Assembly: GCA_004764695.1 (NCBI GenBank)
Contig: SMSO01000032.1
Coordinates: forward strand, 2,258,501 to 2,322,500
From: Schizochytrium sp. TIO01
Lineage: Eukaryota; Sar; Bigyra; Thraustochytrida; Thraustochytriidae
Length of the DNA stretch: 64,000 bases
Reading direction: 5' to 3'
Shown here: positions 11,882 through 20,624 of the stretch, piece after piece
Layout of the letters: each line of letters opens with the position of its first letter
Position numbering within the stretch: the first letter of the stretch is position 1
Made by a program: the position numbers and the translations under genes
Notes under the pieces: model-generated
What the model saw: only the letters and a program-made list of their open reading frames with translations
Told to the model about the DNA's origin: nothing
Databases searched by the model: none

Positions 11882-12476
11882 CAAATAGCGAATCAACTAA
11901 GCGATTAATCGATCATTCGGTCAACCAATCGCTTTCTCGCGTTCGTGTGGTTCCGCAATTCTATAACTCGTGGGATAGTTCTCGATTGACAACACAGGTG
12001 AACCATACAACGTCTTGAGCTTCCTCGCTGCGTTGGCCCTGGTTACAGCGCGTAGAACTCAAGTTGAGGACATTTCCTGAGCGGTCAATCGCAAGGTTTT
12101 CCGCCTTTTCTCGCTTTCTTTGTCCTTTTTGCAGAACTATCTTGAGATCCTAAGTACAGTTAGTACTCGAGGATTGGAGGATTCGCAAATACGTTCGAAC
12201 CTATCATCCGTCCGTTCGCCTATCTTGATTGAAGTCTGTGTGTAGAACCTGTGGACGTAGATGTGCATAAATAGCTGCGCGCAAGAATAGAAGAATCTAG
12301 ACTCAAAACCCCAAGTTTAACAAGCGCGTCTCATCCGGACTCTCTGACGATATTTCATCTTGTGTTCTGTGAACTACTGTGTACGATTAGAGTGCTGCGA
12401 AGCGATTAGAGATCAAGAGTTGTGAAGACCTCGCACAGATCTTTAGCGTGTTTTCGGATTGGGAACAGCGCCCAAG
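10527..12476. other. Intergenic region between ABCG gene B and the Tudor-like gene
   Basis: No supported gene. The first part is AT-rich; 11160-11600 is less AT-rich, with overlapping open frames on both strands that lack domains. A (GATT)n run lies at 11847-11880. The last ~400 bp, of mixed composition, probably contain the promoter and 5' leader of the gene starting at 12477. Confidence 0.5.
11847..11880. repeat. (GATT)8.5 microsatellite
   Basis: A perfect GATT tetranucleotide array, about 34 bp long, in intergenic DNA. Confidence 0.9.
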
Positions 12477-12953
12477 ATGATGCTCCCACCAGCAGAGGCA
12501 TCTTCAACAACATTTGAATCGTCGTCATCGGTGGAGATTCGCAACGATATGGTGTCGAATGATGACGAAGAGTACGAGCTTGTGCCGCATGTCCTGGAAA
12601 TGCCCGAGAACGATAATGCGGAAACTCACGAGGAGTCCTCTTCAGTCCCGAAGTTGGCCACGAAGCTTGAAACCACGAGAGCACCGCCAATGAAGAAGGA
12701 TGATGAAGGACTAAGCCCTGAAGTTCTTCTGAAGTATGGTGAAAAAGATCCCAAGTTTGCCATGAAGCTTCTGGGTACCCGTGTGGAACTCAAGTGGAGC
12801 AGCGGAAGATGGTATCGGGGCACCATCTGTGAATACAATGAAAACCACAAAAAGCACCACGTCGTATATGATGATGGCGACGAGCGCTGGTATCACCTAA
12901 GCGAAATGATCTTTCGTTTCGTGAAGGACGAGGAAGAGTGGGTCAAGTGCTGA
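12477..12953 (+). CDS. Small Tudor-like domain protein
   Basis: A protein of 158 residues if translation starts at the first ATG (12477; the codon is doubled ATGATG). The N-terminal ~95 residues are acidic, Ser-rich and probably disordered. Residues ~98-149 form a single Tudor-like barrel: G-x-R-V-E-L-K-W, then W-Y-R-G-T-I-x-x-Y, then H-H-V-V-Y-D-D-G-D-E-R-W-Y-x-L. This arrangement is typical of Tudor/PWWP-like readers that bind methylated Lys or Arg, and the aromatic residues (W, Y, W, Y) could form the cage. I infer a chromatin or RNA-protein adaptor role; the partner is unknown. It converges on the F-box/LRR gene, 527 bp away. No close named orthologue is recognised. Confidence 0.75.
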   Translation: MMLPPAEASSTTFESSSSVEIRNDMVSNDDEEYELVPHVLEMPENDNAETHEESSSVPKLATKLETTRAPPMKKDDEGLSPEVLLKYGEKDPKFAMKLLGTRVELKWSSGRWYRGTICEYNENHKKHHVVYDDGDERWYHLSEMIFRFVKDEEEWVKC

Positions 12954-13480
12954 ACAGGCTTGCCGTTGCCCATCGTTGAACATCGCCCCCCTCCCTTTCC
13001 TCGCAAGTTAATCATGCTTGAGGCCTCAACTCCCACAAATTGTTTATATTTACTCAAAACACCAACAGGATAATCACTATACAAGTATGCGGCGCGCTCT
13101 CTGTAGGATACTTTCCAGAAGTCAAACTTCCACTTACTTCTTTAATTAAAGATTTAACAGAATTGGAGCCATCCAATTTAATCAAAATTTTATTGTTATC
13201 TTCCCCTTTTCTCACAGAGTTTTAGTTCTTGTATCAATTGTTAGAGTATCACAAGTATAAATAGACAGTTATGCCTTTCCGAAATCAGTGTTTTGGATAC
13301 TTTTGGCTTGATCTTTAGAAAGATCAGTTGAAAATTGCTCAGTCATCAAATTCTAGATATATGTACTTCCCCAGAAATGGTTCTGGGTATTGCCGCTTGT
13401 CATCCTTCATAGTGGTATACATCAGCACGAATCTTGCTAGAAGCAGAGAAAGAAGCAAAAAGACCTATGTAGAAAAAGGT
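12954..13480. other. Convergent 3' intergenic region
   Basis: AT-rich spacer between the 3' ends of the Tudor-like gene (+) and the F-box/LRR gene (-). It presumably carries both polyadenylation regions. No coding or RNA feature is seen. Confidence 0.6.
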
Positions 13481-15181
13481 TTAATCTGATTTCATTTCGC
13501 TTCCGAAGTTCATTGTTGGCGAGTGCATATACAAGCCATCTCGAGCAACAAAAATCTTGTTCAATTCTTTGGTAAGGACACTAGCAGATGCAGGGGTCAC
13601 TGAAGAAACACCACGCATATCTAAGAGATCAAGAGTCACAGAACCACTAGGTCGTTTTGCACACGCCTTAGCAATCTCTTCTACGGTCTGATTATCAAAC
13701 TGCTCACAAGATGCCAGGGACAGTTCCGAGAGCAGAGTGAGACGCCGGCATAGATCAACAACACCACGTTGAGTAATTGATATACAATGAGTAAGATTCA
13801 GAGAGCGCAAATGTTCAAGTGAATTTCCCAGTGCATCAAGACCCTCATCTGTAATGCTCATCATGTATCGGAGATTCAGGTGCTCAAGCTTGAGTAAGCG
13901 ACGAGCAAGGACTTCAATTGTTCGGTCTGTGATGAGATGGCAGTTCATCAAATTGAGGTTCACAAGGTTTGTGCATGCGCACACGGTAGGAATAAGAGCT
14001 GCATCGTCCAGCCCAAAGCATTCAGAGAGGTTCAATGAAGCCAGTTTCGGGCATCTTCCACCCATAGGTGCAAGACCTTGACCGGTGAGGCGATGCATAG
14101 ACCACAGACTTAACGTCTCAATCCGAGCTCCACAGCCCTCGAGCAAAGAGGACACAGCATCATCAGTAACAAGATGGAGGTCCTTAGCATGCAACACGCG
14201 TAAACGCTGTAAAGAGGAACCGACCTTGCTTATGCTTTTGTCAGTGAGTTTAACACAGTCACTTACATTCAGAATCTCAAGGTTCTTGCATCTCTCTGTA
14301 ACATTGATTACGCATGTATCAGTAAGCGCCTCTAGACGTTTCAGGCTCAGTGAGACAAGTTCAGGGCAGCTCTCCCCAATTGTAGACAGACTAGTCTCAG
14401 TAAGCAATGTACAAGCACTCAAGTCAAGCCATCGAAGCTGTGGGTTTCCCTTCAGAGCTGGCGATAAAACTTCGTCTGTCATTTGTGAGTATGCACCAAG
14501 GTCGAGTAGAACTAAGTGTGACATAGATCGAGAAAAGACCATATGAAAGAAGTCAAGTGGCATGTTCAGGTAACACGGTACACCCTCGCAATCTGGGACA
14601 CCTACAGAGAATCTTTCAGCAAGACCGTTGACTGTGAGGAAGTCTCTCCACGAACGACAAACAGACATACTGCGTAGACGGTCTGGATGTAGAGGAAGAA
14701 ACGAAAGAATCAAGCGTAGAACATCATCTGTCTCTAACGCCCGGGGCGTTCCAGTAGCGGCGCAGCTTGTTTCGTCCGAGAGGTCATCTGGACAACACCC
14801 GAAACGACGCACCATTCGGAAAGGCCCATTGTATCTTCGTGCATCAATAAATACCGTCGACCCCTCAGGAATTACAGATACCTTCGTCTCTCCATGCAAT
14901 GTGGTGTAGTAAATTTTGAGAACTTTATTCTCATCTGGAATCGGGTCGCCAAAGAGTGCATTGAAGCTCGCCTCGATGCTAAGAACATCACCTTGAGGGG
15001 TGTGATCTACAAGGTCACGCACCTGGGTTGTTACAAATCGCAAGGTTTCTGGCCTCTTTATATCTGCGTCAAGAGTGCCATACGTAGCCTTGCGAATATC
15101 AAGCCTCCCACGGGGAACAGTTCCCTGGTTACTAAACCAGCGTCTCGCCCTCTCTAGATCGGCCATGTCCTTGCAATCCAT
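13481..15181 (-). CDS. F-box / leucine-rich-repeat protein (FBXL type)
   Basis: Putative substrate-recognition subunit of an SCF (SKP1-cullin-F-box) ubiquitin ligase, 566 residues, single exon. Residues ~150-190 match an F-box (L-x-L-I-L-S-F-L-P then R-x-x-S-V-C-R-S-W-R-D-F). From ~220 to ~540 there are about a dozen cysteine-containing LRRs of ~26 residues of the AMN1/FBXL type, with repeated C-x-x-L-x-x-L-x-L-x-x-C-x-x-L-T-D. The first ~145 residues are unusual: a segment with a hydrophobic/charged pattern that I do not recognise. The start is the first ATG in frame, at 15181. It is divergent from the DOT1-like gene with a shared 593-bp upstream region. The substrate is unknown. Confidence 0.85.
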   Translation of the reverse strand: MDCKDMADLERARRWFSNQGTVPRGRLDIRKATYGTLDADIKRPETLRFVTTQVRDLVDHTPQGDVLSIEASFNALFGDPIPDENKVLKIYYTTLHGETKVSVIPEGSTVFIDARRYNGPFRMVRRFGCCPDDLSDETSCAATGTPRALETDDVLRLILSFLPLHPDRLRSMSVCRSWRDFLTVNGLAERFSVGVPDCEGVPCYLNMPLDFFHMVFSRSMSHLVLLDLGAYSQMTDEVLSPALKGNPQLRWLDLSACTLLTETSLSTIGESCPELVSLSLKRLEALTDTCVINVTERCKNLEILNVSDCVKLTDKSISKVGSSLQRLRVLHAKDLHLVTDDAVSSLLEGCGARIETLSLWSMHRLTGQGLAPMGGRCPKLASLNLSECFGLDDAALIPTVCACTNLVNLNLMNCHLITDRTIEVLARRLLKLEHLNLRYMMSITDEGLDALGNSLEHLRSLNLTHCISITQRGVVDLCRRLTLLSELSLASCEQFDNQTVEEIAKACAKRPSGSVTLDLLDMRGVSSVTPASASVLTKELNKIFVARDGLYMHSPTMNFGSEMKSD

Positions 15182-15774
15182 ATTTCAAGTGAGCAACTTT
15201 AAAGCAAGCCTAGGAGAGATTGGAGTTTTGCGAACTAAGTTGAGCTCAGCGTTGCTTCGTTGTCGACCCAATCGGGGTTTGCATTGGGACTAGTTCTGCC
15301 GAATGCACCTCAGAGATGCCAAAGACTGCAAGCGCACCATGGTAGTATCTTATTCGGTGCATACTTGAGAGTGATGATGGGAATGAAAAGGATGGGTTGT
15401 TTCCTAGTATCCCATCAAAGTCTTGATACATATTACTGCTAGGACCTCCACGCCCAAGGAAGTGTGCAGGCACAATATAGAAGTACTACTGACGCTAGGT
15501 TCAACTAGTTACCCTTACTAGACCTTGCAAATGAAGTGTTTAGTATGAGTAAAATGAGTGAATGAGAAGAGGAAGAAGAAAGTCAAGCTGCCAAGCGCAG
15601 CGATGAACGATGATAGATGATCCGAATTAGACCAGCAAATCAGAATTGTCTCTGGGAGAGACTGTAGAAAGCGTGGAGGTTTGGAGAGCGCTGATTCTTG
15701 GTTAAGATAGTATTTTTCAAGTGTAGTAAAAACATTAAACTGGGGCTCAGCCAGTCGTTTGTGGTGTCTCAAAG
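15182..15774. promoter_or_regulatory. Shared upstream region of two divergent genes
   Basis: 593 bp separate the start codons of the F-box/LRR gene (-) and the DOT1-like gene (+), so both promoters must lie here or overlap. I see no clear TATA box. The inference of a bidirectional promoter rests on gene orientation only. Confidence 0.45.
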
Positions 15775-17247
15775 ATGGAGCGTGTTCGCGAAGCTGTCGC
15801 AAAGCAAGAGCTCAATCAGGAGGCCATCGGCAACGTTTTGCAGGAAGGTGCCGAGCTTTCGCTTCTTTATGGAGAAACTCCCTTAGAGAGTGTCGAGGGC
15901 GCACTTAAGATTATCAAAGACGCCCCATCTGCATTTGGGGCTCAAGGCAAAGCTCTCCTGGGGGATGGCTCCGAGGTCTTCGTGGATGTTGGCTCTGGTC
16001 GTGGACATGTGGTTCTTGCCGCTGCAGCCTCCATGAAATGGTCCAGGTGTATTGGCATTGAGCTGGAGCAAGCCCATGTCGATGAAGCCAACAAGGCCCT
16101 TGAGACACTTCGCGCAGACTCTGAAGGTGAGGCATCGCAGCCTCTTGCCACCCCAACTTCTGCGATCCAATTCATTTGTGGCGATGCTCTCAACAACGAG
16201 GAGGCTCGCGAGGCTCTCAAAAGTGCTAAGATTGTCTACTGCTTTGATTTGGCCTTTCCCACTCCTGTTCGCCAGCAGCTCGCGGCCCTATTTGCCGAAA
16301 TTCTCCCTGAAAACTGCATCCTCGTAAGCGGTCACTCTGATCCCTTCCCGAGCGCAGCTTTTGCTCCAATGATGCCAGTGCAGACTATCAAGATGGAGTG
16401 GGGCCCTGCGCCGATGCGAGTGTATCGCAAGGGCCCTGGAGGCTACGACCTCTGGCAAGAACAGCACTATGGCCAACTCCAGGCTGCAGGCGTACCAGCA
16501 AGCCTCCATGAAGCGGCTTACCGTAAGATCACCGAGCTCGACTTTGACATTGGCTCCGCCGTACAACTGGCAAGGGCCTCGGAAGATTCTTCAGATCTTT
16601 TTGTTGTATCCACTAAGGACCTCAAAGCAGACGAGGATGTCTTTGTATTGGACCACGCATGGACATTCGCATCTCGTGCAGATGCCGCTGCTTCGCTCGC
16701 TAATGTTCCCGGTCTCTTGGACCGTTTGTGGGATCTTTGCGGGGAGCAAACTGCTGGAATCGAGAAACCCAGTGCCGAGGTTTTGGCTTCGAACCCGGAG
16801 GAGGCTGCTAAGCGCGTGCTCAGTGCAGCTGGCAACCTCTTGGCAAGTTATGTGATTCGCCATGGAGATAAGGAAGATGACATTACCACTGTGTACTATC
16901 TTTTGGATGAGGTTGGATCTCGCATTCGTCGTCGTCGTAGCCCCGTTGCATCTCGCCTTCAGCCCACAGAGGCCAACTTTCGCGTTGTTCCTATCTACTC
17001 CTTTGACTATCGCATGGCGTTTCAGCTGGCATGGCCGGTGACCAGCGTAGAGACTGGCAATGTCCTTGTGGCCGACCATGAGCAAGGTTGGGATCTCAAC
17101 CAGGAGGTAGAGGTGATTGACTCAAGCAAGGAGACTTCCGACTCTTTGCCTGAAATGAAGGAGTTTGCCGCGCAGGCTGCTCTTCGCCAAATGATGGACC
17201 AATCCAGGCAAGAGCAGCAGCAGCAGCAGCAGCAGCAAGAGGAGTAA
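15775..17247 (+). CDS. DOT1-like methyltransferase fused to a TTLL12-type N-terminal domain
   Basis: 490 residues, single exon. Residues ~30-225 look like a DOT1-type SAM-dependent methyltransferase: motif I VDVGSGRGHVV (70-80), acidic Glu96 for the SAM ribose, GDAL (136-139), FDLAF (157-161) where DOT1 has its NNFAF-like catalytic loop, then ILVSGHSDPF (182-191). DOT1 methylates histone H3 Lys79, but the substrate here is unproven. Residues ~226-455 resemble the N-terminal, SET-like half of tubulin-tyrosine-ligase-like protein 12: AGVP near 238, LDHAW (292-296), VPGLLDR (311-317) and LLDEVGSRI (376-384). The ATP-grasp ligase half of TTLL12 is absent. The C-terminus ends in a CAG-encoded eight-Gln tract. 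The first in-frame ATG is used. It converges on the thioesterase gene. The methyltransferase fold is fairly certain; the DOT1 and TTLL12 identities are from memory of the families. Confidence 0.75.
   Translation: MERVREAVAKQELNQEAIGNVLQEGAELSLLYGETPLESVEGALKIIKDAPSAFGAQGKALLGDGSEVFVDVGSGRGHVVLAAAASMKWSRCIGIELEQAHVDEANKALETLRADSEGEASQPLATPTSAIQFICGDALNNEEAREALKSAKIVYCFDLAFPTPVRQQLAALFAEILPENCILVSGHSDPFPSAAFAPMMPVQTIKMEWGPAPMRVYRKGPGGYDLWQEQHYGQLQAAGVPASLHEAAYRKITELDFDIGSAVQLARASEDSSDLFVVSTKDLKADEDVFVLDHAWTFASRADAAASLANVPGLLDRLWDLCGEQTAGIEKPSAEVLASNPEEAAKRVLSAAGNLLASYVIRHGDKEDDITTVYYLLDEVGSRIRRRRSPVASRLQPTEANFRVVPIYSFDYRMAFQLAWPVTSVETGNVLVADHEQGWDLNQEVEVIDSSKETSDSLPEMKEFAAQAALRQMMDQSRQEQQQQQQQQEE
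17215..17238 (+). repeat. In-frame (CAG)7CAA tract encoding poly-Gln
   Basis: Seven CAG codons and one CAA near the 3' end of the DOT1/TTLL12-like gene encode residues 481-488. It is a potentially length-variable trinucleotide repeat. Confidence 0.9.
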
Positions 17248-17718
17248 GAACACTATTGGGGTAACAGAAAACAAAACTTATTCCAGGAAGCTTGCGCACA
17301 TCTGAACCTTCAGTAAATTATACATAGACAAAGCTGATCCTCTGCTGGAGGAAGTGCAACATTGTTTCGTCGGATCTGCGCTCCCTTCTAGTTGTTAGCT
17401 ACGATATAGACAAGATTAAAAATGAAAGAAGAACTTTTAAATTTTTGAGTTATCAAATCATTTTTCACATTGAATAAAGCTCCTTCAGTGCCTCTTTGAC
17501 CATCACTTTCATGGCACCAGGTGGAGAAACTCCGCAGAGTGAGAGACCTCGATGTTTAAAAAGACAACGATGACAAAGAAAAAACCGTCGACCTTATTGT
17601 ATTTCATTGATTGATTATACTAGAGGCAAAGATCTTTGGTCAGGTACCAAGAGAGGTGGGTTCAAAGCACCAAGTGTTAGCTTGGTGGAAAGCTATACTA
17701 TTATTATGATTTGGATAC
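17248..17718. other. Convergent 3' intergenic region
   Basis: Spacer between the 3' ends of the DOT1-like gene (+) and the thioesterase gene (-). It is AT-rich and no gene is seen. Confidence 0.6.
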
Positions 17719-18681
17719 TTAGGGTCCAATGGCCGCGTTGACGACCTGAGGTATTTTCACAAGGTTCCGCTTGGTGTCATGGAGGAACACGATCTCGAAC
17801 TCCGATTCGATCAGGACCTGGTTATCTGCCACGCGGATTAAAGACTGCGAGATGCTGACGACGTACTCGGAGGGATCAGCCTTACGGTTGCGTTTCGTGA
17901 CGATTCGCAGGTCCTCATAGGGGCGAGCTCCATACTTGTAGGTGACCTTGGCTCTGCGCACGACAGGAACTGCTTGCTCCTGGTTCTTGGCCTCGAGAAG
18001 AACCTCAGGGCTAAGATATTGGGTGCGCGCACGCTCGAACCAAAAGTAGTAGTTTGGGTGGAAAGCAATGCCGGTGAAGTCAGTGTCAGCCATGTGGATG
18101 TGGTAATCAAAGTTAGCGACCTTGGCAGAGGCCTCGGCGACGGCATCGCGTGGAGCTGGTTTCTTGCGCATGGGAGGGCGCTTCTTGGTACCAGGCTTAT
18201 CGAGGAAGGAAAAGTTCTTCTTGCACTCGTCGAAGAAGCCCATAAGCTCTACAACAAATGAAGGTGCCTTGACGAGCTGGAACGTCTTGCTGACGACAAC
18301 CATCTCCACGAACCCAGCAACAAGCAGGGTATTGTCACTCTTGCGCCAGATACTCTGATCAAAATGCACGCGGAATGGACCATCGAGAAAGGGAATTGTT
18401 CGCACCTCGAGATCGTCTCCATAACGACCAGGGGACTTGAACAGAAGGTCAGAGCGAGTTACCACGAAGGAGTTTCCGTTGTATGCGTAAAGGTCTGCAA
18501 GAAACTGTACAGAGATCACACTCTCACGGCCTCGCTCGAACCAAGTCAAGTAGTTGCGATAGAAGACAATGCCGAGAGTGTCCGTGTCCTCCCTGTAGAC
18601 AGTGACGTCGAGTGCGTTGTAACCCGTCTCACGGGCCGCTTTGAGAGCCTCATAGTCGAGGCGAGGTTCTGGGGCGCTCAT
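17719..18681 (-). CDS. Tandem hotdog-fold (4HBT/YbgC-like) acyl-CoA thioesterase
   Basis: About 320 residues, single exon, built from two hotdog domains of the 4-hydroxybenzoyl-CoA/YbgC thioesterase class, which hydrolyse acyl-CoA or acyl-ACP thioesters. Domain 1 carries EDTDTLGIVFYRNYLTWFER (residues 31-50), whose Asp34 sits where YbgC-type enzymes have the catalytic Asp. Domain 2 carries ADTDFTGIAFHPNY (about 197-210) followed by WFERAR, with Asp near 200 in the same place. A basic, Pro-rich linker (about 162-180) joins them. Both catalytic acids appear intact, so both sites may be active. I see no signal peptide or peroxisomal tail, so a cytosolic location is inferred. Codon use is G/C-rich at third positions, suggesting good expression. 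The substrate is unknown; fatty acyl-CoA is the obvious guess. Confidence 0.85.
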   Translation of the reverse strand: MSAPEPRLDYEALKAARETGYNALDVTVYREDTDTLGIVFYRNYLTWFERGRESVISVQFLADLYAYNGNSFVVTRSDLLFKSPGRYGDDLEVRTIPFLDGPFRVHFDQSIWRKSDNTLLVAGFVEMVVVSKTFQLVKAPSFVVELMGFFDECKKNFSFLDKPGTKKRPPMRKKPAPRDAVAEASAKVANFDYHIHMADTDFTGIAFHPNYYFWFERARTQYLSPEVLLEAKNQEQAVPVVRRAKVTYKYGARPYEDLRIVTKRNRKADPSEYVVSISQSLIRVADNQVLIESEFEIVFLHDTKRNLVKIPQVVNAAIGP

Positions 18682-20624
18682 CTTTGCTGGTGCTAGTGCC
18701 TGGTAATAGTTTGGGATATGCTAGCGCTGGTGATTCTGCAGCGCTGAAGCAATTAGTTGATCTGCAGTGCTACGTAGTAGCTATTGCCTAAAGAATATCA
18801 GTGCCAGCTAAAAGCTTCACAAGGGGAGGCCTCTTCAACGGAGAGTCCTCAGGCTTGCTCGTTGTTCGCCAGTGACTCTAGGGTTCCCGTCACTCCCGAT
18901 GTCACTTTGCGATTATGCAAACCCAGGCAGGATGTCTTCATTGATTCTAGCTAGTTTCTATCATTGATTCTCATTCATTCATTTCTCATTTATTGCTTTT
19001 TTTAAATTCTGCACTCTTTTCCTCAAGTGAACAATCATCACAAAATACAGCATCATGGTCATCAAATAAAGAGCGATGCGTCGACGAAGCCCATCAGTTT
19101 CACTGTGATCAAACTCACTGCAAATGGGCTATTCGGCACATCTACAGTGAGGAATAGCGTGATAAACTAGACTATCCCAGAACGCAATTCTTTCTACTTA
19201 TTCTTTCTTACGTCGCGCCCTTGCGCAAGAAGAAGACGCAGGCGAGTCACCGCAGGTCACATGCGACCTCTGCGATCCTAACACACTCTTAGAAAAAAAA
19301 GAAGATAAACCATGGTAAATCTAGCCTATAAACGACTTATTGTTATAACTATGAGTGCTTTTGCGATTTTCCGCGATCCATAGGCAACAATAGGTACCTT
19401 ATGCCTTGTTATCTCGTGAAAGTATGGTCTTTTTCATTCAAGTTGCTACTCTAGAGATGACTTTTTGCTAGTATTTTTAGTTTAAATTAATATTTTTTGT
19501 TTTAAATTAGATATATATATATACTTAAAGTTAAAATATAATATAAATAAATGAGCGCGTTTGAATGCAGACATTTGTCCTCCATTTAATAACCTTCGCG
19601 TGATAGAAATGCATAACAGTTGGATTCAAGATATGATTGCACAAGTACTTGTATGGAAATCATTGTGGGATGACATCAGATCGCACCCCAAAAGCCCCTG
19701 AGACCCCAAGAAACTCTGTATCAATTATGAGGAATAGTAGAAGGTAGTCAGCTTGGTAGCACCCATGGAGCCTACGACGTCAGCTTTAGCCACAATGAGA
19801 CTACGCGTAATGATGCCGTTGCTAATCTTCCGCTGCCCAGTGCATGGGCCGTGAGGAGCCAGGCAGAAGTAAAACAACGGAGCCAACCTCGTTGCAAGTG
19901 GCATCGAAATTGGAAATGGATGAAGAATCAGGTAGACAATTTTTTATTGTCAAGTTTTATCTTGAGGAATCTTACTTCTCCATAACTTTTAAAGTTAAGA
20001 AGAGTATTCTATACTTCGCTGGTGATGAATGATACTTTATGATTTGGTTACACCAGATGCTGATGGGGTTTGTGCAACTGTCTCAAGTTATTGGAATAGG
20101 TTTGGACCCCTAAGTAGAAACAAATGGCTAGTAGCTGCGAAATTATCCATGCTTTTCCCTTCTCTTTCATTTTTGCTGCATTGTAGCTCTTATAGATTTT
20201 GATTTTAGAATATACATTGAAAGAGGGTTTGTATTAGTAAGCTTTGTGGCTTTCGAGGCTCGTGTGCAACGTTTTGGACCTTTTGACCTTGTGCAAGAAG
20301 GATATGCTTGCAAAAGACAGAAGTTCAACACAAAAGAAAGTGAGATTAGAAGGAGGGAAAAGTACCTACATATGGTTTATATGAGTGGATAATGGGTATC
20401 TATCTCTTTCTCTATGTTGTTAACAGGTCAACAAAAAGTCTGGAACTGGTTCTTTGTACGGCTTTTATATAATAGAAATTCCTGCAAATCCGCGCGGAAA
20501 GAATCGCATCAGAATTCACCTAAGATTTATTTTCTAAAAGAATTTATGAACCTACCAAGTAGTAGGGAAAGTAGCCTTTTTCTTCTTTGATACATGAATT
20601 GCAACAAAGTCACAAGTTATAACT
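18682..20624. other. Intergenic region
   Basis: No supported gene. It includes an AT-rich core (19450-19560, with a short TA run) and one 62-codon open frame at 19844 without domains. It presumably contains the thioesterase promoter at its left end and the 3' region of the Cys-rich surface-protein gene at its right end. Confidence 0.55.
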
